Counted from the first letter of the stretch, positions 43,799-52,809 are shown. The stretch: DNA of 64,000 nt from Clostridium fungisolvens (GCF_014193895.1 NZ_BLZR01000001.1:62001-126000), one strand, 5' to 3'. Numbers and translations: made by a program. Notes: a model not told the origin generated them from the letters alone.

Positions 43799-44559
43799 TT
43801 TCTTCAATATTTTTATGCCACGGTGGACCGACACTAGTAGTGGAAAAAAACGATTATACTGATTTTCTTAAAGACTTAGGCAAAAAATTAACCCCGGAAG
43901 CTATAGTCATATTTACAGCACATTGGGAAAGCGAAATTACAACAATTTCATCTTTAAACAATACCTATGATATGATATATGATTTTTATGGGTTCCCAAA
44001 AGAATTATATTCTATAAGATATCCTGCTAAAGGTTCTTTAGAAGTAGCTGTAAAACTGCAATCTATGTTAAGGACTAATGGTATTGAAAGCAAGCTTGAT
44101 GAAAACAGAGGTCTTGATCATGGTGCCTGGGATGTACTTTATTTAATGTATCCGAAAGCTGATATACCCATTGTTCAAGTATCAATAAATCCATTTTTCG
44201 CTATGGAAAAGCAATATGAAATAGGAAGAGACATCAGGGATCTGGGAAAAGAAGATATCTTAGTAATTGGAAGCGGTTCAACTGTTCATAATCTTGCTAC
44301 AGTTAACTGGAATTCAGAAAAAGCAGAAGGATGGGCAGTGGAATTTGACGACTGGCTTATTGAAAAGGTAGAAAATAATGATAAGGAGACCTTGTTTAAC
44401 TACAGACAGTTAGCACCCTATGCAAAAAGAGCAGTACCACGTGAGGAGCACATAGTTCCTATGTTTATAGCCATGGGAAGCGGTAACAGAGATAAGCCGA
44501 AGCTTTTACACCAAAGCTATGCATATGGAACTTTAAGTTATATATGTTTTGAGTTTTAA
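43795..44559 (+). CDS. Class III extradiol dioxygenase, 4,5-DOPA dioxygenase (YgiD) family
   Basis: 254 aa. Metal-binding histidines are expected in IFLCHGGPTL, FTAHWES and LDHGAWDVLYLMYP. Other conserved pieces are YDFYGFPKELYSIRYPAKG, VIGSGSTVHNL and EEHIVPMFIAMGSG. The family opens catechol rings using Zn or Fe and O2, which is unusual for a strict anaerobe, so the real substrate or detoxification role is open. ATGA overlap with the esterase gene. Confidence 0.88.
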   Translation: MISSIFLCHGGPTLVVEKNDYTDFLKDLGKKLTPEAIVIFTAHWESEITTISSLNNTYDMIYDFYGFPKELYSIRYPAKGSLEVAVKLQSMLRTNGIESKLDENRGLDHGAWDVLYLMYPKADIPIVQVSINPFFAMEKQYEIGRDIRDLGKEDILVIGSGSTVHNLATVNWNSEKAEGWAVEFDDWLIEKVENNDKETLFNYRQLAPYAKRAVPREEHIVPMFIAMGSGNRDKPKLLHQSYAYGTLSYICFEF

Positions 44560-44585
44560 CGTACAGAAATATGGATTGATCTACG

Positions 44586-44607
44586 ACCCCCTTGATTTTA
44601 GGGGGTA
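44586..44607 (+). terminator. Terminator after the dioxygenase gene
   Basis: ACCCCCT/AGGGGGT hairpin 26 nt after the stop. Confidence 0.75.
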
Positions 44608-44640
44608 TATCTTTACGCAAAATTAATATTTCTGCGTATT

Positions 44641-45322
44641 AGTATCATAATTCTATGACAACACACGTGGATACGGTAGTCAAGCTGAAAAGGAAACTGT
44701 AGCCCTCTAAATATCCCCTGCTCTTTCAAATAATCTTCTGATTTTTAAAATAAACATTTGCTTTTGGCAAGCTTTAAGAGATTAGGAGAGTAGGATTAAG
44801 GGAGAATAGAGGCAAGGGTTAAAGCAAGACACCGCAACGCTTAGGCGAGGTTATAGAAAGAATAAATGTAAGAATGAGAAGCAAGACTTTATTTGAATTT
44901 AAATAAGGTTTTGCTTTTTATATTGTTTTTAATACGGGATAGGAGCAAGGGAAAAGCAAGAACTTTATTTTAATCGGTCACGAAGAAATGGGGGGGTGAG
45001 GGGTGTTGGGAAGCAAGAGATTTTTTAAAAGCTACAGAAACTGAATAATCACTAGTTTTGCAGGTTAGAACTCCATTTAGTGCAATAATATAATTACAAG
45101 TAATTTCCTTCTTTGTGAAGTGCAAGATATCACATATCTGACTGAGGTATACTCAACCCGTCCAACAGCCTATTTTAACTCGTAATATCAGTAACTTTTT
45201 ACTATCTTATCGTAACTTTATACTATTCCTCTAAAAAGGTAGTTAATTTAATATAATTATATATTAATTGTCTGAAAAGTACTTGTTTAATAATTACATT
45301 AGAAATTAAAGGAGGTAAGTAA
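44641..45322. other. Gene-free stretch
   Basis: About 680 bp with no plausible ORF. It includes a hairpin, AAGCAAGAC/GTTTTGCTT with a T run (44881-44921), and repeated AGCAAG words in purine-rich DNA (44810-45030), including a run of seven G. No known RNA family is recognised. It borders a decayed AraC gene and is probably degraded sequence. Confidence 0.5.
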
Positions 45323-45797
45323 ATGGAACAAGAGATATAAAAAATATTATATAAAAAGTCAAGAAAAGTTCAAAAGTCAAGAATAATTTCACCTTTCAGT
45401 GAGGTGGGTAGTGTAGCAAGTGCGATTCTAACGAGAAATGGAAATATTGTATGTAGTAGCAGGTAGATTAGATGTATTTATTAATTCTGTAAAATATGAA
45501 TTAACCAAGGATGATTTAATGGTAATAAATTTAAATGAGGTGCATTCCACTCAAAATTTATCAATGAATAATGTTATAATGGGAATTCCATTTGTAAAAT
45601 ATTTAAATAGTCTAAGGTTAGAAAGTGCATATAAAGATTGGATTTATACAGATTATTCTATAACTTATATAGAAATTAATAATGGGTTTCCTGATAATAA
45701 AGCTTTTACTAAGACTTTTAGAGATATATATAAGGTTAATCCTAGGGAATACTGTAAAGGTTTTAGTAATCAGTGTAAAAATAAATTAATAGTTTGA
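45323..45797 (+). pseudogene. AraC-family regulator remnant
   Basis: AAAGGAGG and an ATG at 45323 open MEQEI and then hit a stop. From 45438 an open frame of 119 codons joins a cupin sensor piece (EILYVVAGRLDVFINSVKYE, VINLNEVHSTQN) directly to the last part of an AraC HTH domain (GFPDNKAFTKTFRDIYKVNP, REYCK). The hinge and first helix-turn-helix are missing, so large deletions have occurred. Probably non-functional. Confidence 0.75.
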
Positions 45798-45930
45798 GAA
45801 AAGTATTTAGAAGCTAAAAATTAACCTTTTTACATTAAAAAAGACAACGAATTCTTAATTTTATGAGGCTATAATTAAGATGAAATTACTTAAATTACAG
45901 AAGTTAAATTTAATAGTAGGAGGAAATAGG

Positions 45931-46098
45931 ATGAATGATGAGTTGATTGTAAAGGATATCATCATTGGTGCTGGTGAATTTTTTTGCCATGATGTAGAAG
46001 AACATTTGCCAGATAATTGGCATGGAGAAGGATTTAGTATAGTACAAGCAATTCAAGATGTAGCATTATTATTTCTAAGAGGACAAGAAATTACTTGA
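45931..46098 (+). CDS. Small hypothetical protein
   Basis: 55 aa from ATG 45931, 7 nt after AGGAGG; the frame is open from 45880. Sequence begins MNDELIVKDIIIGAG and has a hydrophobic C-terminal part (IVQAIQDVALLFL). I do not recognise it. It lies between an AraC remnant and a transposase remnant, so it may be a fragment. The good ribosome binding site is its main support. Confidence 0.4.
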   Translation: MNDELIVKDIIIGAGEFFCHDVEEHLPDNWHGEGFSIVQAIQDVALLFLRGQEIT

Positions 46099-46186
46099 CA
46101 TCATGCAATGAAGAAATTAGTTCCAAGGGTGTGTTCTCATATAGTTTTCTTGATGCACTAATTATTAATAGTAAAAGAATTCTCTA

Positions 46187-46369
46187 GTGCTTAATTCTGA
46201 TAACGGAGCTCCAATGAAGTCTTATACATTAAAGGCTAAACTAGAGGTTCTTGGCGTTTTATCATCATATTCTAGACCTAGAGTAAGCAATGGCAACTCA
46301 TTTTCAGAAGCTCAATTTAGAACTCTAAAATATAGATCTAATATAATGGCGTATAGTAAAAAAGCATAG
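46187..46369 (+). pseudogene. IS3-family transposase remnant
   Basis: A 60-codon piece of the DDE integrase core: VLNSDNGAPMKSYTLKAKLE, then SRPRVSNGNSFSEAQFRTLK. The SDNG Asp and the SEAQF Glu region match IS3-type (rve) transposases. Upstream catalytic Asp, OrfA and terminal repeats are absent. It lies 24 bp before the GH16 gene and marks a past insertion. Confidence 0.8.
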
Positions 46370-46392
46370 TTTGATGAGAAGGGGGAGTAGAT

Positions 46393-49300
46393 GTGTCAAA
46401 AATAAGTAAAATAGTAGCGGTTGTATTTTTATTTATGGCAACAATGACGATGAATGTATTTGCTGCTGAAGATACAAACAGACAGCCGGAATTGTCGGTG
46501 CAAACAGACAAATCTGGATATTCAGACGGTGATAATATCACTGAAATTGTCAAGGTGAATAATCTTAGTACAAATCCATTGACAAATATTGAAATCAAAG
46601 TACAGATGCCGGAAGGGTATGTAACAGAGGATGGGAAAGGTTCTTCGGGAGAGCGGATCTATACCATCGCACAGATTGCTGGAGGACATACATCAGAAAC
46701 AAGCGTTGTATTAACACCGAAAAAGGCAGAAACAAGTGTTGTATTACCAACGAAAAATGGAGAAACAAGTGCTGTATTACCAACGAAAAATGGAGAAACA
46801 AGTGTTGTATTACCAACGAAAAGTGCAGAAACAAGTGTTGTATTACCAACGAAAAAGGCAGAAACAAGTGTTGTATTACCAACGAAAAATGGAGAAACAA
46901 GCGTTGTATTAACACCGAAAAATGGAGAAACAAGCGTTGTATCAACACCGAAAAATGGAGAAACAAGCGTTGTATCACCAACGGAAAAGTCAGACCAAGT
47001 GGAAGGGCTGAACGTAAATAATACAAAGATTGGCATCTTTGGTCATAAAGAATTGTGGGTAGGCATTGTGCTCATAAGTGCAGGCTTAATTGTTTTTGTT
47101 GTAAAGAAGAAAAAGGGTAAAAAATTATTTACATTTCTTTTAGTAATCACAATGATTGGTGCAGTGGTTCCAGATATTTGTATGAGCAGAGCCTATGCAG
47201 CAGAAACAGGCACAGCAACCAAGACAATCACAGCAACCAAAGACATTACAGTTGCTGGAAGAAATGTAACTCTGTTAGTAACGATGACATTTGAGAATCA
47301 GGGAGAGGTTGCACAAAAATTGTCTTATGAAGGTTATAAATTAAAGTGGCAGGATGATTTTAATGAGACAACACTAAACAGAGATGACTGGAACGTAGAA
47401 ACACATGATGCCGGATGGGTAAATGCAGAAAAACAGAAATATGTTGATTCTGATAAAAATATCTATTTGGAAGACGGCAAATTAGTAATAAAACCAATCA
47501 AAACTGTTGATGAGAATGGAGTGACATCCTACACATCAGGTCGTATTAATACACAGAATAAAAAAGACTTTAAGTATGGTATTTTTGAGGCAAGACTCAA
47601 GGTACCTAAAGGACAAGGATATCTGCCAGCATTCTGGTTAATGCCTACAGATGAGAATAAATATGGTCAATGGCCAAGATGTGGCGAAATTGATGCGGCA
47701 GAAGTAATGGGACAAGATACATCGAAATTATATGGAACCATTCATTATGGTAATCCTCATAATCAATCTCAGGGAACCACTACATTAAGTAATGATACAT
47801 TTTCTGATACGTATCATGACTTTGCTGTAGAATGGCTTCCAGGTAAGATCAACTGGTATATGGATGGAGTTATGTACCATAGTGAAGATAACTGGTATTC
47901 CAGAACAGAAGGTCAGGGAGAGATTACTTACCCGGCTCCATTTGATCAGCAATTCTATATGATATTAAATCTTGCAGTTGGTGGAAGCTGGGTTGGAAAT
48001 CCAGATGAAACTACAGATTTTGAGAATCAGGCTTATAGTATTGATTATGTAAAAGTATATCAGAAGGATAGTTATGATGAAAATGTAACAAAACCTGAAA
48101 ACAGTGTCACTTTTAGAGACCCGGCTGAAGATGGAAACTATATTATCAATGGTAATTTTGCAACCCAAGAAAATCTGACAGATGATAAAGATTGGAAGTT
48201 TCTTGCAGCTGTAGGAGGAGATGCAAAGGCGGAAATAAATAATAACAAGATTGATATTAATACCACCAATGGTGGAACTGCAGATTACAGTGTACAGCTG
48301 GTACAGCCTAATATTCCATTGAAAAAGGGTGGAACTTATCAGGTTACGTTTGATGCATGGGCAGATGATGCCAGAGCAATGAAGGTAGCCGTGACAGGAC
48401 CAAATAATGGTTATGTCCGTTATATGGCTGATACAGGACTTAACTTAACAACAGAAAAGAGCCCATATACTTTTAATTTTTCCATGAAACAGGATGATGA
48501 TGCAAACGGGCGTATGGAATTTAATATGGGTAATGCAGGTTCCACTGCGAGTATCCATATCACCAATGTAACGCTGAAGAAGATTTCACAGTCTGATGGC
48601 TCTAATGAAGCGAAAACAGTACTTGCAGATGGTAACTACGTTTACAATGCTAATTTCCAGGAAGGAACCAATCACCTGGGCTTCTGGAATATCAAGGCAG
48701 CGAATGGTAAGGCTTCTGTCACACCATTAGAGGATGGAAGAAGATTAAAGATTGAGGCTTTAGAAGGAACAACAGATGCGAATCCGGTTGTGATTTCACA
48801 GAACGGACTTGCATTAACAGCAGGTACAAATTATGCATTGAGTTTCAAAGCTGAGGGAGAATCTGGTAAGAGCATTCAGGCAGCAGTCGCAGGTAAGACT
48901 TTTGATGCTGCACTTGATGGAAAAAATAATCTCTATAATTATAAATTCAAAATGCCAGCTACAAGCGGGGTAAATGATATTGCATTTACAATCAACGAAC
49001 CGGGCGTTTATTATTTAGATGAGATTCGTATTGTTGAGGATACACTGATTAAGAACGGAAGCTTTAATGCAGGATTGGCAGGATATGATCCATATGTTGA
49101 TGGGAGTGCAGACGCAACTTATGTAGTAGACAGCCTAACAGAGCAAAATGCAGCAGCTTTTACCATTAAAAATACAGGAGATCAGGGTTGGAAGATTCAG
49201 TTAAAGCAGAATAATGTGGAACTGGATAAAGACCAGTGGTACAGACTTACTCTGGAAGCAAAATCAAGTTTGAACAGAAAGCTGATGTTTGCAATTCAGA

Positions 49301-49995
49301 GAGATGGCAGTGCTGATAATAACTGGGATCCATATTCCGGAGAGAAAATTGTAAATCTGACAAATGATTATCAGACATTTACAATTGATTTCCAGATGAA
49401 GAAACCAACAGATCTTAAGTCCATATTAAGTATCTCTATGGGTGCTGTAGGTGGAACTCAGATTACAACCCAGCATCAGATCTGTATTGATAATATTAAT
49501 CTGGAAAAGATTGATGCACCAGCGGTACAGGTGACACCTGTTGGAGAAAATTTGTTGAAGAATTCTAATTTTGCAACTGGCAGCGATGGCTGGGAAAGTG
49601 CAATTACTGCACCAGGACAGGGAACATCAGCATTTACAGATAACAAGGCAACTTATTGTATAACCAATGTAGGATCAGCTGACTGGAATGTTCAGCTCAA
49701 GCAGAGTGGGATTACGCTGGAAAAGGGAGGAAAATATAAAGTAACCTTTAAGGCTAATTCAACAGAAGCAAGAACAATTAAACTGGCTATGCTTACAGCA
49801 ACATATGGCTGGTATGGTGGAGCAGATATTGCTTTAACAAAAGATGTGACGAAAGATGTAGTAGCTGAGTTTACAGTGAATGATCCTACTGATACGAATA
49901 TAACAATGGTAGTATCTATGGGTCTGATTGATGGGGCGACTACTCCTACATCAACTATAACTTTATCAGATTTTTCATTGGTGAAGGAACAGTAG
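46393..49995 (+). CDS. Secreted multidomain GH16 endo-beta-1,3-glucanase with carbohydrate-binding modules
   Basis: 1200 aa. Signal peptide (1-24); DUF11-like domain (about 30-100); nine 11-residue ETSVVLPTKNG repeats (102-200); membrane segment (about 220-238) with KKKKGKK; second hydrophobic stretch ending AYAAE (about 247-269); GH16 catalytic domain (about 305-565) with catalytic motif GEIDAAEVMG near 431; four CBM4/9-like modules (about 577-735, 743-880, 883-1045, 1050-1199). It should degrade laminarin- or lichenin-type beta-glucans at the cell surface. The start is GTG 46393 after GGGGGAG. Base composition is visibly GC-richer than its surroundings and an IS remnant precedes it, so transfer, perhaps from a Lachnospiraceae-like donor, is likely. 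Confidence 0.88.
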   Translation: MSKISKIVAVVFLFMATMTMNVFAAEDTNRQPELSVQTDKSGYSDGDNITEIVKVNNLSTNPLTNIEIKVQMPEGYVTEDGKGSSGERIYTIAQIAGGHTSETSVVLTPKKAETSVVLPTKNGETSAVLPTKNGETSVVLPTKSAETSVVLPTKKAETSVVLPTKNGETSVVLTPKNGETSVVSTPKNGETSVVSPTEKSDQVEGLNVNNTKIGIFGHKELWVGIVLISAGLIVFVVKKKKGKKLFTFLLVITMIGAVVPDICMSRAYAAETGTATKTITATKDITVAGRNVTLLVTMTFENQGEVAQKLSYEGYKLKWQDDFNETTLNRDDWNVETHDAGWVNAEKQKYVDSDKNIYLEDGKLVIKPIKTVDENGVTSYTSGRINTQNKKDFKYGIFEARLKVPKGQGYLPAFWLMPTDENKYGQWPRCGEIDAAEVMGQDTSKLYGTIHYGNPHNQSQGTTTLSNDTFSDTYHDFAVEWLPGKINWYMDGVMYHSEDNWYSRTEGQGEITYPAPFDQQFYMILNLAVGGSWVGNPDETTDFENQAYSIDYVKVYQKDSYDENVTKPENSVTFRDPAEDGNYIINGNFATQENLTDDKDWKFLAAVGGDAKAEINNNKIDINTTNGGTADYSVQLVQPNIPLKKGGTYQVTFDAWADDARAMKVAVTGPNNGYVRYMADTGLNLTTEKSPYTFNFSMKQDDDANGRMEFNMGNAGSTASIHITNVTLKKISQSDGSNEAKTVLADGNYVYNANFQEGTNHLGFWNIKAANGKASVTPLEDGRRLKIEALEGTTDANPVVISQNGLALTAGTNYALSFKAEGESGKSIQAAVAGKTFDAALDGKNNLYNYKFKMPATSGVNDIAFTINEPGVYYLDEIRIVEDTLIKNGSFNAGLAGYDPYVDGSADATYVVDSLTEQNAAAFTIKNTGDQGWKIQLKQNNVELDKDQWYRLTLEAKSSLNRKLMFAIQRDGSADNNWDPYSGEKIVNLTNDYQTFTIDFQMKKPTDLKSILSISMGAVGGTQITTQHQICIDNINLEKIDAPAVQVTPVGENLLKNSNFATGSDGWESAITAPGQGTSAFTDNKATYCITNVGSADWNVQLKQSGITLEKGGKYKVTFKANSTEARTIKLAMLTATYGWYGGADIALTKDVTKDVVAEFTVNDPTDTNITMVVSMGLIDGATTPTSTITLSDFSLVKEQ
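46696..46992 (+). repeat. Nine in-frame 33-bp tandem repeats within the GH16 gene
   Basis: Units encode ETSVVLPTKNG with variants (KKA, KSA, SAV, LTPK, STPK, SPTEKS). Neighbouring units differ by a few bases, which fits expansion by slippage or recombination. They form a Thr/Ser/Lys-rich stalk before the membrane segment. Confidence 0.92.
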
Positions 49996-50012
49996 TTTAT
50001 TCATAAGGTAAG

Positions 50013-50047
50013 AATGGCATGTGGCAGCCTGGCCACATGTCATTTTT
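50013..50047 (+). terminator. Terminator after the GH16 gene
   Basis: AATGGCATGTGG/CCACATGTCATT hairpin with T5, 17 nt after the stop. Confidence 0.88.
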
Positions 50048-50177
50048 GCATTATTGGTATTTAGTCTGCTGAGCACATTTATACGAGTTTCTCAACAGAG
50101 AAACGAAGTAGAAAAGAAATAAGCCTATTTCAAATAATTTTATGACTTTTAATGATCACTTGATATAAAACTGAGTT

Positions 50178-50219
50178 AAAAAAACGGGCCGAAAGAGTGG
50201 ACTTTTCTGTCCGTTTTTT
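50178..50219. terminator. Bidirectional terminator between GH16 and the minus-strand oxidoreductase
   Basis: AAAAAACGG/CCGTTTTTT arms around a loop of about 24 nt, with A and T tracts on both sides. It can serve the convergent oxidoreductase gene. Confidence 0.65.
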
Positions 50220-50266
50220 ACTTGATCTTCAGTGCATGGAGATTTTCTATTATTCTAATTTGAGAT

Positions 50267-51235
50267 CTATGGGACAATAACTATCCTTTTACCATGTTCC
50301 TCCATGTGCCAAACTTTTTCAATATCTTTAAGCGGATACTTTACAATGTCCATGCTTAATTTACCCTTCTTTATCATATCCCATACAAGCTTAGTACCCT
50401 CAACAAGAGCATCAGGTGGGGTCTGTGCACCCATCATTCCATAAATCTCAAGGCCTGAAGTTATTAAACTTTGACCTGGGAGTTGTGCGGTCCATCCTGC
50501 TAATCCTCCGATGAGAACGAAACGAGTTCTTTTACTTGGAGCACCGAGTGCAGTTGGAGTAAAGGAGTTTATTATAACTTCTGCCGGGTGGCCCCAGAGA
50601 TAATCAAGTATCACATCGTAGCCGTTTCCTGCTTCTTTTTTTAAGTCTTCTACTATGTTCTCATCCGGTTGATTAAGGTTAATAAAGGCATCAGCCCCTA
50701 ACTCCTTAAGCTTTTCGCCTGATACTGGATTTCTTCCTGTTCCGATAACCCTTCCTGCTCCAAGATACTTTGCAATCTGTACGGCAAGCATACCTGAAAC
50801 ACTGGTAGCACCGTTAATTAGTACAGTTTCACCAGGTTGAAGCTTTGCGACATATCTAAGAGGCCCGAGAGAACTTAATGCTGCAGATGGAATAACTGCT
50901 GCCTGCTCTGCAGTCACGCCTTGTGGAATTGGAGTTGCGTAAGCCTTTGGTATCACAACCTTTTCTGCCATAGAACCATATGGAGGCTTTATGCCTCGAA
51001 AACTTACAAGTGTCCCATCTTCTAGAGAACCTACGCCACCATGGCCGACAACGGCTGGTAAATTTGGATAGAATTGTTTGCTAGCAAAGTGATCACCTGC
51101 TGCAAGAGCTTTCACTGCAAAATCCAATATTACAGCCTCTACTTTAACAGTAACGTCACCATCATTTAAAACAGGATCAGGGAAATCATCGTACCTTGGA
51201 ATATCTCCTAAATTATTAATAACTGCTGCTTTCAT
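50267..51235 (-). CDS. Zinc-independent MDR oxidoreductase (quinone oxidoreductase-like)
   Basis: 322 aa, medium-chain dehydrogenase/reductase fold. N-terminal GroES-like part (MKAAVINNLGDIPRYDDFPD), then AVVGHGGVGSL and GSMAEKVVIP. The nucleotide-binding part has VLINGATSVSGMLAVQIAKY and GAGRVIGTGRN. Structural zinc cysteines are absent, as in quinone oxidoreductases. I chose ATG 51235, 9 nt from GGAGG; the ATG at 51244 abuts that site. It is divergent from a TetR gene whose probable operator overlaps its promoter, suggesting induction by an electrophile or similar ligand. Confidence 0.9.
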   Translation of the reverse strand: MKAAVINNLGDIPRYDDFPDPVLNDGDVTVKVEAVILDFAVKALAAGDHFASKQFYPNLPAVVGHGGVGSLEDGTLVSFRGIKPPYGSMAEKVVIPKAYATPIPQGVTAEQAAVIPSAALSSLGPLRYVAKLQPGETVLINGATSVSGMLAVQIAKYLGAGRVIGTGRNPVSGEKLKELGADAFINLNQPDENIVEDLKKEAGNGYDVILDYLWGHPAEVIINSFTPTALGAPSKRTRFVLIGGLAGWTAQLPGQSLITSGLEIYGMMGAQTPPDALVEGTKLVWDMIKKGKLSMDIVKYPLKDIEKVWHMEEHGKRIVIVP

Positions 51236-51445
51236 ATTAAACATCCTCCTTTATTATGAGCATTTGTGACAACTTACTTTCGATAGAACAAGTCATAGTA
51301 AGCATTTCCATTTACTATAAGCAGAACAATAAATCCATTTATAGCTACATTAAGTATTCTGAAACATATTGCATGGTTTGATTCATTTTTAAATCTATAT
51401 CATTCTTTCAAATGTGTTATAATAAAAATATCTTTTTGATAATAA

Positions 51446-51494
51446 GCGGAGAGCTCTCCTGTTAATAATAAACGGAGAGGTCTCCTGTTGTCAA
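51446..51494. promoter_or_regulatory. Twin TetR operators overlapping divergent promoters
   Basis: Two copies of a CGGAGAG(C/G)TCTCCTGTT sequence: perfect palindrome GGAGAGCTCTCC (51448-51459) and GGAGAGGTCTCC (51474-51485), centres 26 bp apart. The minus-strand promoter is TTGACA (complement of 51489-51494), 18-bp spacer, TATTAT (complement of 51465-51470), with the second palindrome inside the spacer. A TTGATA for the TetR gene lies at 51436. Confidence 0.8.
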
Positions 51495-51530
51495 TGGCCA
51501 TTAATAAATTTTCAATCAGGAGGTGATAGA

Positions 51531-52142
51531 GTGAAAAGTGGAGAAGACACCAATGTAAGGACTGAACGTCGTGATGCTGCAGAAAACCGTAAGCGAATAT
51601 TGGCTGCGGCACAGAAACTTTTTGAGCATTATGGTGTTAAAGAGGTTAGTATGAATCAAATTGCTATTGAAGCACAAATCGGTCCGGGAACCCTTTATCG
51701 CCGCTACAAAAATAAAAGTGAGCTATGTTTAGATTTAAAAAGAGATAATTTTGTTAAGTTTTTTGAAGATATTGATAAGTATTTGATAGAACACCATACC
51801 GATGCGCCTGGTCAGCGATTGAAAGAGGTTCTCAGATTATTTATTTGTTTTGGTGATAAAAATCATCAACTGTTGACAGAAATTGATGGTAGTGCAATTA
51901 ACAATAGATCTAATTCCATAACGCAAACTCCTCTATACAATAAAATGCATGAAATAGTTGTTAAATTATTAAGTGAGATGACTGCAAGTGAACAGAACGA
52001 ACCCAACAACGTCTTTAGGGCGGATATGTTGGTATATGCCTTATTAAAAGGTGACTCCTATATATTTCAAAAGGATGTACGTGGTTATTCACCCGAATCG
52101 TTTTTGGAACAGCTTTGCTTGACATTTTTACCGCAGAGATAG
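51531..52142 (+). CDS. TetR-family transcriptional regulator
   Basis: 203 aa. The N-terminal helix-turn-helix (about 12-60) reads NRKRILAAAQKLFEHYGVKE, VSMNQIAIEAQIGPGTLYRR, YKNKSELC. The C-terminal ligand domain is not assigned. GTG start with AGGAGGTGA upstream. It is divergent from the MDR oxidoreductase, and the two palindromes between them are the likely operators for both genes. Confidence 0.92.
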   Translation: MKSGEDTNVRTERRDAAENRKRILAAAQKLFEHYGVKEVSMNQIAIEAQIGPGTLYRRYKNKSELCLDLKRDNFVKFFEDIDKYLIEHHTDAPGQRLKEVLRLFICFGDKNHQLLTEIDGSAINNRSNSITQTPLYNKMHEIVVKLLSEMTASEQNEPNNVFRADMLVYALLKGDSYIFQKDVRGYSPESFLEQLCLTFLPQR

Positions 52143-52210
52143 ATACAGATTAACTTGATGGTAAGGTCCAAAATAGGATAAATTCCATCACGTTTTCTTC
52201 AAAAAAGCTA

Positions 52211-52234
52211 AAAGCCCTTGAAAATAAGGGCTTT
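52211..52234 (+). terminator. Terminator after the TetR gene
   Basis: AAAGCCCTT/AGGGCTTT hairpin followed by CTATTG. Confidence 0.7.
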
Positions 52235-52241
52235 CTATTGC

Positions 52242-52553
52242 ATTAATATATCAGTTACTGACTTAACTCAAAGGGCGAATATAAACAGAGGAACCTTCTA
52301 TATGCACTATGCTGACAAGTATGACTTGTTGGAGAAGATTGAAAATGAAAGCATACAGGAAATTGAAGATGAGACTAAGCATCTTGATTCAATCAACATG
52401 ATGAACATAGATACCACAAATGAACCTCTTCCATTTATGGTAAAGTTTTTTGAATATCTTAGAGAAAATTCAGTAATTGTTAAATCTATTTTAGGTCCCA
52501 AAGGTGAACCTACTTTTGGTAGAAAAATAAACTTTATAGTTATTATCATATAG
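52242..52553 (+). pseudogene. Second TetR-family gene, truncated at both ends
   Basis: The frame carries the recognition-helix region VTDLTQRANINRGTFYMHYA, DKYDLLEKIE, and part of a TetR_C_8-like domain (FMVKFFEYLRENSVIVKSIL). It lacks the first helices of the HTH and stops after GRKINFIVIII. There is no ribosome binding site or start at the expected place. 52554-52809 has no gene. Confidence 0.7.
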
Positions 52554-52809
52554 AAGAATAATAAATCCTAACATTAGTGTAATATAATAACATGGTTACT
52601 TTTATTAAGTTAGTGTGTTATAATAAAAATGATTCTCAATAGTATGTGATTTTATTAAAAACACAGATAAAAATAAGAGACTATATCTAAATCAAAAATT
52701 CTATTATATTTTGCTCTCACAAAAATCCTTAAAGTTTGGATGTTTTGCTCGGAACAATGTAAGAATTTTAATGATATGTATACTAATAGAAAAGTTGAGG
52801 TAGGACAAG

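Noticed and set aside
44810..45030. Purine-rich AGCAAG tract as a riboswitch
   Set aside because: No conserved core of any riboswitch that I know was found and no gene follows in a suitable place.
45438..45797. Functional AraC regulator
   Set aside because: The cupin is joined to only the last part of the HTH domain, and the start at 45323 leads to an immediate stop.
46696..46992. Regular 33-bp repeats that could be taken for a CRISPR array
   Set aside because: There are no unique spacers, the units are contiguous and in frame within a long ORF, and they encode an 11-residue protein repeat.
46595..47036. Two long minus-strand open frames across the repeat region
   Set aside because: They are repeat-generated shadows of the GH16 gene, with no ribosome binding site and periodic hydrophobic sequence.
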